Source of the DNA: Lysobacteraceae bacterium
GTDB taxonomy: Bacteria > Pseudomonadota > Gammaproteobacteria > Xanthomonadales > BQJN01
Assembly: GCA_021604725.1 (NCBI GenBank)
Contig: BQJN01000037.1
Span: forward strand, 1 to 41,022
DNA: 41,022 nucleotides
Reading direction: 5' to 3'
A program made the position numbers and the translations under genes. Below, piece after piece: positions 18,395-26,401 of this stretch; positions within the stretch are counted from its first letter, which is position 1, and each line of letters starts with the position of its first letter. The notes under the pieces were generated by a model. That model saw only the letters and a list, made by a program, of their open reading frames with translations, was not told the origin of the DNA and ran no database searches.

Positions 18395-18853
18395 ATGCCA
18401 ACATTTCTCGAACGAATAAAAGCCTCACTTGAACCTCAAAGCAATCAGGTGCCAGCCGATGTGCAGCATCAATTGCGCTTGGCCACAGGTGCGTTATTGA
18501 TGGAAATGTGCCGAGCTGACTTCAAAGTCATGCCCGAAGAGCGCCGCTCAATCGCCAACGCCATCCGCAAAGGCTTCGAATTAAACGACGAAGAGATTCA
18601 CGATCTGTTGGATGCTGCAGAAACCGAAGCCAATTGCGCCGTTTCGCTGCAAATGTACACCAGCCTGATCAACCAGTACTGTCCGACCTCACAAAAGTCG
18701 GACCTGGTCAGGGATCTATGGCGTGTGGCTTATGCAGACGGTGAGTTGCATCAACTTGAGGACGTGTTGGTAAGGCGCGTCGCCGCCCTGTTGCAGGTGC
18801 CGGATAAGCAGGTTCAGCGCTTGCACGATGAAGTCGTCGTATCACTGGCCTGA
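18395..18853 (+). CDS. TerB-like (tellurite-resistance TerB family) protein
   Basis: The 152-residue all-helical protein has the TerB/DjlA-N pattern. RLATGALLMEMCRADFKVMPEERRSI is the first acidic helix pair, and LVRDLWRVAYADGELHQLEDVLVRRVAALL the second, related copy. Despite the family name, such standalone proteins have no proven tellurite role; the fold is thought to bind metal or act as a scaffold at the membrane face. I chose the ATG at 18395 because the family-like part begins with MPTFLERIKASL; the frame is open from 18257 but that part overlaps the previous gene and is unrelated. No clear ribosome binding site is visible. Confidence 0.72.
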   Translation: MPTFLERIKASLEPQSNQVPADVQHQLRLATGALLMEMCRADFKVMPEERRSIANAIRKGFELNDEEIHDLLDAAETEANCAVSLQMYTSLINQYCPTSQKSDLVRDLWRVAYADGELHQLEDVLVRRVAALLQVPDKQVQRLHDEVVVSLA

Positions 18854-18904
18854 TTTTGCAATCCGCCCATTGAAGTCGCAACGGCTGATACGCATATTAG
18901 AGAC

Positions 18905-19255
18905 ATGAACGATTCGCTAAACGTTTCAATGACCGAAGCGGCCGCACGCCGCATCCGTGATTACCTGGCAAAGTCTCCTCAGGCTGTGGGCTTCCGATTT
19001 GGCGTGGAGAAAACAGGTTGCTCAGGCTGGGCTTATGTGGTGTCGCTCGCAGACGAAATCGATGAATCGGACCACATGGCGAAGGTTGACGGATTAACGG
19101 TGATTGTCGACGACACCAGTTTACCGATCGTCAACGGAACCAAAATCGACTTCGTCCGTCGCGGCATAAATCATATTTTTGTGTTCAACAACCCCAACGC
19201 CGAGGCCGAGTGTGGGTGCGGTGAAAGTTTCACCATTTCAGAGGCGACGGCCTGA
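18905..19255 (+). CDS. A-type iron-sulfur cluster carrier (IscA/SufA/HesB family)
   Basis: The 116-residue protein has the three invariant cysteines of A-type carriers: C39 in KTGCSGWAY, and C103 and C105 in ECGCGESF near the C-terminus. Such proteins accept Fe-S clusters from IscU/SufB and deliver them to apo-enzymes in the cytoplasm. It is not next to other isc or suf genes, so I cannot tell IscA, SufA and ErpA apart by context; the SGWAY sequence is closest to the IscA/SufA branch. Its last 18 nt overlap the 3' end of convergent truB, with no terminator between them. Confidence 0.88.
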   Translation: MNDSLNVSMTEAAARRIRDYLAKSPQAVGFRFGVEKTGCSGWAYVVSLADEIDESDHMAKVDGLTVIVDDTSLPIVNGTKIDFVRRGINHIFVFNNPNAEAECGCGESFTISEATA

Positions 19256-20161
19256 ATCGAGGATGCCACGGCGCGTTTTCAACTCGTCTTGCTGACTAAT
19301 CTCACCCACTCCAAGCAACTCACCGTGCTGGTTGTGCATTCGCACCAAGCCGCGGCATTCGCCGCGCAGATCGACTGACTGACCATGGGCAATGCGGCGC
19401 GATTGTTCGCCATCAAGAGTGACCGCGGGCAAGTGGGCCAAGCCTGCACTGGCGGGCAGCAGGCTTTGCCTCAGTTCTTCGGGTGACATCTTTTCCAATG
19501 TTTCCAGGCCGAGCATAGAGGCCGGAAACGGGTCCACCTGCGTTCTTCGAAGCGCCTGAAGGTGCGCACCACAACCCAATGCCTCACCCAGATCCTCAAT
19601 CAGTGTGCGAATGTACGTGCCCTTGGAACAGTGCACCGCAAAACGTGCCCTATCCTTTCCGTTCGACTCAAGCAGTTCGAAGGCATGAATGGTCACCGAG
19701 CGTGGCGGCCGATCCACAACTTTACCTTGCCTGGCCAGATCGTAAAGTCGCTGCCCCTGGTGATGCAAGGCAGAATACATCGGTGGAACCTGTTGTATGT
19801 CACCGGTAAGAGCATCAATCGCCGGCAACAGGCGACCAGCAGTCAATGCACTGCCCACGTCGCGTTGTTTCAGCACCTCGCCTTCAGGGTCTCCCGTCGT
19901 TGTTGTAACCCCAAACTGCGCATCAGCGACATAGTGTTTGCTGCTATCTAGCAGGAAGGTGCAAACTTTGGTTGCCTCGCCGAAACACACCGGCAACTGT
20001 CCGGTGGCGAATGGATCGAGACTACCGGCATGCCCTGCCTTTCGTGCCTGATACAGGCGACGAACCCGCTGCAAGGCCTGATTCGATGATAGGCCGGCAG
20101 GTTTGTCGAGCAAGACGATTCCATCGACATCCTGCCATTGCTTGCGTTTGGGAGTGGACAA
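19238..20161 (-). CDS. truB: tRNA pseudouridine-55 synthase
   Basis: This enzyme makes pseudouridine 55 in the T-loop of tRNAs. It has 307 residues, with the N-terminal DGIVLLDKPAGLSSNQALQRVRRLY, catalytic aspartate in KAGHAGSLDPFATGQLPVCFGEATK (about residues 40-64), QVPPMYSALHHQGQRLYDLARQG, and CSKGTYIRTLIEDLG. The C-terminal part is a PUA-like domain. No ATG lies near the family N-terminus; the start appears to be a TTG at 20161 (M-STPKRKQWQ), 8 nt after rbfA and without an obvious ribosome binding site, so it probably depends on coupling. It is the last gene of the rimP-nusA-infB-rbfA-truB operon. The usual next genes rpsO and pnp are not here. Confidence 0.94.
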   Translation of the reverse strand: MSTPKRKQWQDVDGIVLLDKPAGLSSNQALQRVRRLYQARKAGHAGSLDPFATGQLPVCFGEATKVCTFLLDSSKHYVADAQFGVTTTTGDPEGEVLKQRDVGSALTAGRLLPAIDALTGDIQQVPPMYSALHHQGQRLYDLARQGKVVDRPPRSVTIHAFELLESNGKDRARFAVHCSKGTYIRTLIEDLGEALGCGAHLQALRRTQVDPFPASMLGLETLEKMSPEELRQSLLPASAGLAHLPAVTLDGEQSRRIAHGQSVDLRGECRGLVRMHNQHGELLGVGEISQQDELKTRRGILDSGRRL

Positions 20162-20169
20162 CGGGAGCG

Positions 20170-20517
20170 CTACTGTTTTTGGCGCAGTTGTGCCAGTAAT
20201 TCGTCGATACGCGAGCCTCTTTCGAGCGCATCGTCGTGGAAGAATTTCAGCGCAGGAACATGTCGCATGCGCATGGCATGCGACAAGCGACCACGTAGAT
20301 GCCCGGCAGCCTTGTTCAGTGCCGTAATGCTCGTTTTGACTTGAGTTTCATCGCGAACATTGACGAAGACTTTGGCGTGGGAAAGGTCTCGGGATACTTC
20401 GACGTCCGTGACCGCGACGTCACCAACGTTGGCATCTCGCAGATCCAGCACCAGCTCTGCCAAAAGTCGCCGCAACTGGGCGGCGACTCGATCGTTCCTG
20501 AAAAACTCGCGAGGCAT
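20170..20517 (-). CDS. rbfA: 30S ribosome-binding factor A
   Basis: A KH-domain assembly factor that binds the 30S subunit near 16S helix 1 and is needed for late 30S maturation and cold growth. It has 115 residues. The family start MPREFFRNDRVAAQLRRLLAE, the central VTDVEVSRDLSHAKVFVNV and the C-terminal LRGRLSHAMRMRHVPALKFFHDDALERGSRIDELL are all present. It starts 4 nt after the infB stop and is followed by truB after 8 nt, in the standard order. Confidence 0.95.
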   Translation of the reverse strand: MPREFFRNDRVAAQLRRLLAELVLDLRDANVGDVAVTDVEVSRDLSHAKVFVNVRDETQVKTSITALNKAAGHLRGRLSHAMRMRHVPALKFFHDDALERGSRIDELLAQLRQKQ

Positions 20518-20521
20518 GACG

Positions 20522-23149
20522 CTACAGCGTTCTGGCGACTTCGATGCGCTCGAAGCACTCTACTTGATCGCCCGGCTTGATGTCGTTGTATTGCTTAACG
20601 CCAATACCACACTCGGTTCCAGACTTGACCTCGGCCACCTGATCCTTGAATCGGCGCAGAGACTCCAGCTCGCCCTCGAATACGACAACGTTGTCTCGAA
20701 GTACACGAATTGGGTTGGACTGACGAACCACGCCCTCGACCACGATGCAGCCGGCGATTGCTCCAATTTTTGACGAGCGAAAGACATCCTTGACCTCGGC
20801 CAAACCGACGATCTGCTCCTTGGTTTCAGTACCGAGCACACCGGCAACAGCCTTCTTGACATCGTCCAATGCGTCGTAAATTACGCTGTAATAACGCATG
20901 TCCAGATCACCATCTTTAATGATCCTGCGTGCGCTGGCGTCGGCTCGTACATTGAAACCAATCATGATCGCACCAGAAGCCTGGGCCAAAGTAGCGTCCG
21001 ACTCGGTAATACCACCAACACCGCTGCTAATGACGCGCACTTCGATTTCATCGTTGGTCAAGCTGACCAGCGCATCACGCAAGGCCTCGGCGCTACCGTG
21101 CACATCCGCTTTGATGACCAAGGTCACCAGCAGCCGCTCTTCTGATCCCATTTGCGAGAACAGGTTTTGCAGTTTCGCCGAGTGCTGTTGTGCCAGTCGC
21201 GTCTCTCGCTCTTTTTCCTGACGCTTTTCTGCCACTTCCTTGGCTCGGCGTTCGTTTTCTACGGCGAGCATGTCATCCCCGGCATTGGGCGTCGCAGACA
21301 GTCCCAATACCTGAGCGGGAATCGACGGACCGGCCGTATCGATCTTTTCACCACGCTCATCGAACATGGCACGTACGCGGCCTGACACTTCCCCACAGAG
21401 AATGAAGTCGCCTTGCTTCAGCGTACCGTTTTGTACCAGCACAGTGGCTACGGCACCGCGCCCGCGGTCAAGGCTGGCTTCAACCACTACACCGCTGGCC
21501 AGCGTGTTGGGGTTGGCCCGAAGCTCCATGACCTCCGCCTGCAACGAGATTGCGTCAAGCAATTCCTCGACACCTTCACCAGTTAACGCCGAAACCGGGA
21601 CAAAGATTTCTTCACCACCCCAGTCCTCAGGAATTACTTCGTGTTGGGCCAGTTCCGATTTAGCGCGTTCCAGATCCGCATTTTCCTTGTCGATCTTGTT
21701 CACCGCGACAATCAATGGCGTCTCCGCCGCTCGCGCGTGATTAATAGCCTCAATCGTTTGTGGCATTACGCCATCATCGGCTGCCACTACCAGAACGACA
21801 ATGTCGGTGACTTTGGCACCACGAGCGCGCATCGCTGTAAATGCGGCGTGCCCCGGCGTATCCAGGAAGGAAATAACGCCTTTGTCAGTTTCGACGTGGT
21901 AGGCACCTATGTGCTGGGTAATACCACCAGCCTCGCCTGCCGCGACGCGACTCTTGCGAATGTAATCGAGCAGTGACGTCTTGCCATGATCGACGTGACC
22001 CATGATGGTGACCACCGGGGGTCTTACTTCATCACCGTCCTCAGCACTCCGGGCCTGGGCTGCCTCAACCAACAGTTCGGCTTCAACATCATCCGGCGAC
22101 TCATCCACCGCCGAGTGCCCCATTTCTTCAACAACCAAGGTAGCAGTATCGCGATCAATGGTCTGGTTGATGGTGGCCATAATGCCGAGCTTCATCAACT
22201 CCTTGATCACTTCAGTGCTTTTGACACTCATGCGTTGTGCCAGGTCTGATACCACAATCGCTTCAGGCAACGCAATTTCTTTTATCACGGGAGCAGTCGG
22301 TCGCGAGAACCCATGCTGATCTAGTGTTGACAAAGAGCTCTTGCGTTGGCGCCGGCCCTTGCGTCGAGCAGCATGTTCTCCAACAACATGTAACTCGGCT
22401 CGCCCATAGCGGGTATTTTGCCCATCGCGCGGACCACGGCGATTGTCGGTGCGGCCCTTTTTCTTGCGATCTGGCGCCGGTGCTGGTTTTTTCTCCTGCG
22501 CCTTGGCTTCTGCTTCACGGGTCGCCCGCTCAGCGCGCTCTTTCTGCTCAGCGACAGCCCGTTCGCGCTCTTCGGCCTCACGCTTGGAGCGTTCCTCGGC
22601 CTCGATTCGAGCCTTTTCCTCAGCCTCCGCTTTGGCTATGGCTTCAGCCTCTGCACGCGCCTGCGCTTCTTGTTCCTGAATGCGCCTGGCCTCGGCGTCG
22701 CGTTCTGCCTGCTCGGCCTCCTCACGCGCCCTTTCGGCGGCGAGACGCTCGTTCTCTTCTTTCTCGCGCTCCATTCGGGTCGCTTCAAGCGCTTTTTGCG
22801 CTGCTTCACGATCAGGATCGTCGGTGTGTTGTTCAGCGACGACACTGCGCTTGACGTAGGTGCGCTTTTGACGCACCTCGACATTCACTGTCTTGGTTCT
22901 GCCGGCAGCACCTGGAACGCGCAATTCACTGACCGTCTTGCGCTTTAACGTGACTTTGCGTGGCCCCGCAGACTCGAGCTTTCCGTGACTCTTTCGCAAG
23001 AAATCGAGCAGCTTTTGTTTTTGCGTATTGGAAACGCCCGCATCCGGGTCGGTAATATCGATACCTGCGCCAGCAAACTGCCGCAGCAATACATCGACCT
23101 CCAACCCCAATACATCCGCCAATTGTCGTACTGTTACTTGTGAAGACAT
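20522..23149 (-). CDS. infB: translation initiation factor IF-2
   Basis: The GTPase that brings fMet-tRNA to the 30S subunit. The 875-residue protein has the IF2N domain ([22 protein letters not shown]), a charged Glu/Ala/Arg-rich region at about 115-235 that is probably helical or coiled, a second IF2N-like segment (about 295-345, [20 protein letters not shown]), and the G domain. The G domain has G1 GHVDHGKTS at 384-392, G3 DTPGH and G4 NKID. Domains II, III and IV follow to the C-terminus ([16 protein letters not shown]). Shorter isoforms from internal starts, known in E. coli, are possible but not decided here. It lies 30 nt after nusA. Confidence 0.97.
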   Translation of the reverse strand: MSSQVTVRQLADVLGLEVDVLLRQFAGAGIDITDPDAGVSNTQKQKLLDFLRKSHGKLESAGPRKVTLKRKTVSELRVPGAAGRTKTVNVEVRQKRTYVKRSVVAEQHTDDPDREAAQKALEATRMEREKEENERLAAERAREEAEQAERDAEARRIQEQEAQARAEAEAIAKAEAEEKARIEAEERSKREAEERERAVAEQKERAERATREAEAKAQEKKPAPAPDRKKKGRTDNRRGPRDGQNTRYGRAELHVVGEHAARRKGRRQRKSSLSTLDQHGFSRPTAPVIKEIALPEAIVVSDLAQRMSVKSTEVIKELMKLGIMATINQTIDRDTATLVVEEMGHSAVDESPDDVEAELLVEAAQARSAEDGDEVRPPVVTIMGHVDHGKTSLLDYIRKSRVAAGEAGGITQHIGAYHVETDKGVISFLDTPGHAAFTAMRARGAKVTDIVVLVVAADDGVMPQTIEAINHARAAETPLIVAVNKIDKENADLERAKSELAQHEVIPEDWGGEEIFVPVSALTGEGVEELLDAISLQAEVMELRANPNTLASGVVVEASLDRGRGAVATVLVQNGTLKQGDFILCGEVSGRVRAMFDERGEKIDTAGPSIPAQVLGLSATPNAGDDMLAVENERRAKEVAEKRQEKERETRLAQQHSAKLQNLFSQMGSEERLLVTLVIKADVHGSAEALRDALVSLTNDEIEVRVISSGVGGITESDATLAQASGAIMIGFNVRADASARRIIKDGDLDMRYYSVIYDALDDVKKAVAGVLGTETKEQIVGLAEVKDVFRSSKIGAIAGCIVVEGVVRQSNPIRVLRDNVVVFEGELESLRRFKDQVAEVKSGTECGIGVKQYNDIKPGDQVECFERIEVARTL

Positions 23150-23179
23150 GCTTCTACCTCCGGTGCAATAGTGCCCCGT

Positions 23180-24670
23180 TTATTGCTCTTCAAACCACGG
23201 TGCTCGCGCAGCCATAATCAGCGCTGCCGCTCGATCCTGTTCCAGACCTTCAATTTCAATCAGGTCGTCAACCGCTTGTTCTGCCAGATCTTCCTGAGTT
23301 ACTACGCCCATGGCTGCCAGCTGAAACGCCAGCCGTTCATCCATGCCCTCTAAGGACAACAAGTCCTCTGCTGGCTTGGCCTCTTCGAGTTTTTCCTCGG
23401 CGGCAATCAATTGCGTCAACATGGCATCACGAGCGCGTCGACGCAGTTCCTCAATGATATCTGCATCGAACTCCGCGATGCTCTCCAGCTCTGATTCGGG
23501 AACGTAGGCCACTTCCTCGACACTGGTGAAGCCTTCCTGAACCAGAATATTGGCGACCTCTTCATCGACGTCGAGCCGCTCCATGAATACCTTGCGGTAC
23601 TGGGTTGATTCAGTTTCTGTTTTTTCCTCAGCTTGCGCCTCACTCATGACATTTAAATGCCATCCGGTGAGTTCGCTGGCCAAGCGTACATTCTGGCCGC
23701 CGCGGCCGATGGCTTGCGACAACTTTTCTTCGTTGACCGCCAAGTCCATGCTGTTGTTGTCCTCATCGACAACGATCGACACGACCTCAGCCGGTGCCAT
23801 CGCATTGATGACGAACTGTGCAGCATTCTTGTCGTACAGGATGATGTCAATTCGCTCGCCGGCCAGTTCGTTTGATACAGCCTGCACTCGAGACCCACGC
23901 ATACCGACACATGCACCAATCGGATCCGTTCTTGGGTCGTTGGATCGAACAGCGATCTTGGCGCGCAGACCAGGGTCGCGAGCCGCCCCGAGAATATCAA
24001 TCAAACCTTGACCGATTTCCGGCACTTCCAACTTGAACAGCTCAATGAGAAATTCAGATGTTGACCGGGCAACGAACAACTGTGGCCCACGCAGTTCCGA
24101 CCGCACTTCATACAGCAGTCCCCTAATTCGATCACCAGGGCGGACTGACTCGCGCGGAATCATTTTCTCGCGCGGGATGAAAGCCTCAGCGTTGCCGCCC
24201 AGATCCAGGAACACGTTGCCTCGCTCTACGCGTTTGACGATACCTGAGATCAGCTCGCCGACGCGGTCCTGAAATGCCTCTACAACTTTGGCACGCTCAG
24301 CTTCTCGAACACGCTGTACGATCACCTGCTTGGCAGCTTGTGCGGCAATTCGGCCAAACTCGGGATTTTCCATCGGCTCTTCGACATAACCGCCGACTTC
24401 AACTTCAGGATCCCGCTCACGAGCTTCGTCGATTCGCAGCTGCGCGCGCTCAAACTCCAGTTCTTCTTCGTCGTCAATCACCTGCCAGCGACGAAAGGTC
24501 TCATAACTGCCATCGTGACGATCAATTGCCACCCGGCAATCGATTTCCTCACCCGACCGTTTTCGCGCAGCCGACGCCAAAGCGGCCTCAATTGCTTCGA
24601 AGATCACTTCTTTATCGACACCTTTCTCATTCGAGACAGCGTCAACAACCAATAGAATCTCTTTACCCAT
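23180..24670 (-). CDS. nusA: transcription termination/antitermination protein NusA
   Basis: Binds RNA polymerase and modulates pausing, termination and rRNA antitermination. It has 496 residues: the N-terminal RNAP-binding domain (MGKEILLVVDAVSNEKGVDKE), S1 domain (about 135-200), KH1 and KH2 (GACVGMRGSRVQAVSNELAGERIDI; EKLSQAIGRGGQNVRLASELTGW), and two acidic C-terminal repeats (VDEEVANILVQEGFTSVEEVAY; MDERLAFQLAAMGVVTQEDLAE). The last are the AR1/AR2 domains typical of Gammaproteobacteria, which contact the alpha-CTD or block RNA binding. It lies 24 nt after rimP. E. coli NusA represses its own operon; the leader terminator upstream of rimP here would be a natural target. Confidence 0.97.
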   Translation of the reverse strand: MGKEILLVVDAVSNEKGVDKEVIFEAIEAALASAARKRSGEEIDCRVAIDRHDGSYETFRRWQVIDDEEELEFERAQLRIDEARERDPEVEVGGYVEEPMENPEFGRIAAQAAKQVIVQRVREAERAKVVEAFQDRVGELISGIVKRVERGNVFLDLGGNAEAFIPREKMIPRESVRPGDRIRGLLYEVRSELRGPQLFVARSTSEFLIELFKLEVPEIGQGLIDILGAARDPGLRAKIAVRSNDPRTDPIGACVGMRGSRVQAVSNELAGERIDIILYDKNAAQFVINAMAPAEVVSIVVDEDNNSMDLAVNEEKLSQAIGRGGQNVRLASELTGWHLNVMSEAQAEEKTETESTQYRKVFMERLDVDEEVANILVQEGFTSVEEVAYVPESELESIAEFDADIIEELRRRARDAMLTQLIAAEEKLEEAKPAEDLLSLEGMDERLAFQLAAMGVVTQEDLAEQAVDDLIEIEGLEQDRAAALIMAARAPWFEEQ

Positions 24671-24694
24671 GACGATTACCCGGTGGTTATCTCG

Positions 24695-25147
24695 TTATAA
24701 CTTCGCTACCAAATTGGCTTTTGCTATGTCACCAAATGGCAGCTCATAAACCTCACCGTCCATCAACAAACTAACCGTTTGCTCACCGACAGCTTCAATC
24801 AAGCCACGAAAGCGACGTCGACCATCCAGTGGCCGGATCAAATTGATCTTCGCTTCATGACCTTTATATGTTGCGTAGTGTTCAAGCTTGAACAAGGGGC
24901 GATTAAGCCCTGGAGAGGACACCTCCAGCATGTAGTTGTCGCCGATTGGGTCTTCTACATCCATCAGAGCGCTCACTTCGCGACTGACCTTTTCACAGTC
25001 TTCCAGGCGAATACCGACCTCTGACTGGTCGATATAGATTCGCAAAAGGCCATCGCCGCCCGGCCGATAATCAATACCAACGAGCTCGTAACCCAGGTCT
25101 TCAACCAACGGTTCGATCAGCGCATTGAGTTGATCCAGTTTTGCCAT
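24695..25147 (-). CDS. rimP: ribosome maturation factor RimP
   Basis: A 30S assembly factor acting early on the S12 region. It has 150 residues: LIEPLVEDLGYELVGIDYRPGGDGLLRIYID at the N-terminus, DCEKVSREVSALMDVEDPIGDNYMLEVSSPGLNRPLF in the middle, and an SH3-like C-terminal domain. It is the first protein gene of the operon after the initiator tRNA. The 24 nt before its ATG follow directly on an intrinsic terminator, so expression must depend on readthrough or antitermination at that site unless a promoter lies within those few bases. Confidence 0.95.
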   Translation of the reverse strand: MAKLDQLNALIEPLVEDLGYELVGIDYRPGGDGLLRIYIDQSEVGIRLEDCEKVSREVSALMDVEDPIGDNYMLEVSSPGLNRPLFKLEHYATYKGHEAKINLIRPLDGRRRFRGLIEAVGEQTVSLLMDGEVYELPFGDIAKANLVAKL

Positions 25148-25171
25148 GTCGCGTGTTCTGCTCTCATTTCA

Positions 25172-25200
25172 ACCAAAAAAAATGGGCCCACAGGCCCATT
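25172..25200 (-). terminator. intrinsic terminator immediately upstream of rimP
   Basis: Read on the minus strand, 25200-25193 pairs with 25188-25181 (8 bp, 4-nt loop) and is followed by a run of eight T. It lies between metY and rimP and can act as an attenuator of the rimP-nusA-infB operon. Confidence 0.85.
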
Positions 25201-25205
25201 CCAAC

Positions 25206-25250
25206 GCCGTGCAGACACGGCACAACTGCTACAGCATCACGCTGCAGCAG
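25206..25250 (-). promoter_or_regulatory. rimP operon leader stem-loops
   Basis: Two stem-loops precede the terminator on the minus strand. The first is 25226-25235 with 25241-25250 (10 positions, one mismatch). The second is 25206-25211 with 25216-25221 (6 bp, loop of 4). Together with the terminator they form a compact structured leader of about 80 nt. No ligand-binding class (riboswitch) was recognised. Confidence 0.5.
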
Positions 25251-25272
25251 GAATCTGAGATCAAAATGTCAA
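25244..25272 (-). promoter_or_regulatory. possible promoter for the rimP leader
   Basis: A perfect -35 hexamer TTGACA (minus strand, 25272-25267) lies downstream of the tRNA terminator. The position 17 nt further reads TGCTGC, a poor -10, so this promoter is weakly supported. Confidence 0.25.
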
Positions 25273-25299
25273 GTTCATTCGAATCATCGCGTCTGCAAA

Positions 25300-25328
25300 T
25301 AAAAAAAGCCTCATAAAGCTGAGGCTTA
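25300..25328 (-). terminator. intrinsic terminator of the initiator tRNA gene
   Basis: On the minus strand 25327-25320 pairs with 25313-25306 (8 bp), followed by a run of T (25307-25301). It begins 16 nt after the tRNA 3' end, as expected for a tRNA transcript terminator. Confidence 0.8.
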
Positions 25329-25343
25329 TTCTCTCTCAAGCGT

Positions 25344-25420
25344 TGGTAGCGGGGGCAGGATTCGAACCTGCGACCTTCGGGTTATGAGCCCGACGAGCTG
25401 CCAGACTGCTCCACCCCGCA
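25344..25420 (-). tRNA. metY: initiator tRNA-fMet (CAT anticodon)
   Basis: The 77-nt gene includes an encoded CCA end. The anticodon loop is CTCATAA, and the anticodon stem carries the three consecutive G-C pairs (GGG/CCC) that mark initiator tRNAs. Pairs 2-71 to 7-66 of the acceptor stem are all Watson-Crick, while position 1 (T) faces position 72 (T). This keeps the unpaired 1-72 end that formylation needs, although E. coli uses C-A. The D-loop and T-loop (GGTTCGAATCC) are normal. Its position upstream of rimP-nusA-infB matches metY of E. coli; no leuU precedes it. Confidence 0.97.
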
Positions 25421-25434
25421 TCAGCCGGAGGCGA

Positions 25435-25464
25435 AGTGTAGCCGATCACCGGATCACACTTCAA
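25435..25464 (-). promoter_or_regulatory. promoter of the initiator tRNA gene
   Basis: On the minus strand TTGAAG (25464-25459) and TACACT (25440-25435) are separated by 18 nt, placing transcription start about 7-8 nt before the tRNA. The stretch between the -10 and the tRNA is GC-rich, the kind of discriminator associated with stringent control of stable RNA promoters. Confidence 0.55.
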
Positions 25465-25520
25465 GTACTGATTTGACCCAATCACCCGATAATGCGTTTT
25501 TTTCGCAAAAAGCGTTGGCA

Positions 25521-25841
25521 ATGACACGCGTGATCGTTCAACACGCTGTCCACGAGCCATCCCAGCCAGATGCTCAATTGCAAGCCTGGCAAACGCAAAG
25601 CGGAGTCCCTGGGCACTCCAGGATCAGCTTTTTGCCACCTGCGACCAATGATCGGTTAATCTTGGCGACAGTCGAAGCAGCGCTCGAGCGGGCGAAAGAA
25701 CAGCCCAATCAACTCGGTCTGTTTCTTACAGCCCGCTGGCGCAGCAGACAATCTCAGCAAGGAACACCATGCACAGCCATCGTCTCATTCTCGCTTCCAC
25801 CTCACGCTATAGAGCGCAGCTGTTGTCCCGCCTGCCGATAA
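25521..25841 (+). CDS. hypothetical protein, uncertain
   Basis: An open frame of 106 residues starts MTRVIVQHAVHEPSQPDAQL and contains NDRLILATVEAALERAKEQPNQLGLFLTARWRSR, which looks protein-like (an amphipathic helix and a hydrophobic strand). The last 24 residues overlap the start of yceF in another frame and are cysteine/proline-rich noise. I recognise no family, signal peptide or membrane segment. There is no convincing ribosome binding site before 25521; a start at 25473 is also open. It fills the otherwise empty 25421-25768 stretch between the tRNA promoter and yceF. It could be a real small gene, a truncated remnant or chance. Confidence 0.3.
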   Translation: MTRVIVQHAVHEPSQPDAQLQAWQTQSGVPGHSRISFLPPATNDRLILATVEAALERAKEQPNQLGLFLTARWRSRQSQQGTPCTAIVSFSLPPHAIERSCCPACR

Positions 25842-26347
25842 AGTTCGAACAAATTGATCCGAATGTTGAAGAAATTCACGCAGCAGATGAGTCCCCGGAG
25901 CAAATGGCGATTCGACTTGCGGCCAGCAAGGCGGCAGCGGGGCTGCGTGCTCGTCCAGATTGCATCGTTATCGGTTCGGACCAGGTGTATGAGCTCGATG
26001 GCATGGCCTTCGGCAAGCCTGGGCAACGCGCAACAGCAATAGAGCAACTGCAACGCTCAAGCGGGCGCCTAGGCACATTTCATACCGCAGTTTCGGTCAT
26101 TAGCAAGGCTGATGTAATCACCGAAAACGTTCAAACGCGAGTTCAATTTCGACCTTTGACGGCCGACCAGATCACTCGGTACGTTGATTGTGAACCAGCG
26201 TTTGACTGCGCCGGCAGCTTCCGTTCGGAACAATTTGGTATTTCTCTGTTCGAATGGGTACGCAGCGATGACCCGACCGCAATTGTTGGTTTGCCACTGA
26301 TTGCACTTGTCCGAATATTGGACCGATTCGGACTTTCGTTGCCCTGA
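25769..26347 (+). CDS. yceF: Maf-family nucleotide pyrophosphatase, YceF-type
   Basis: The 192-residue Maf protein hydrolyses non-canonical nucleotides; the YceF branch prefers 7-methyl-GTP. It has the N-terminal LILASTSRYRAQLLSRL nucleotide-binding segment, IRLAASKA, the metal/catalytic IGSDQVYELDG, and the C-terminal CAGSFRSEQFGISLFE with VGLPLIALVRIL. SFRSEQFG marks YceF rather than YhdE (dTTPase). AAGGAA precedes the ATG by 6 nt. In E. coli yceF lies next to rluC/yceD-rpmF; here it instead sits between the tRNA promoter and the moxR operon. Confidence 0.92.
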   Translation: MHSHRLILASTSRYRAQLLSRLPIKFEQIDPNVEEIHAADESPEQMAIRLAASKAAAGLRARPDCIVIGSDQVYELDGMAFGKPGQRATAIEQLQRSSGRLGTFHTAVSVISKADVITENVQTRVQFRPLTADQITRYVDCEPAFDCAGSFRSEQFGISLFEWVRSDDPTAIVGLPLIALVRILDRFGLSLP

Positions 26348-26401
26348 TGCGGGCGTTTGACTTTTAGCGCAAACCTGAAGGAACACACACTGACAAACAT
26401 C

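Noticed and set aside
22237..22948. Plus-strand open frames of 176-205 residues opposite infB, one rich in hydrophobic residues
   Set aside because: They are antisense to the Glu/Ala/Arg-rich linker of IF-2, whose repetitive codons create long false frames with Leu/Phe/Ala.
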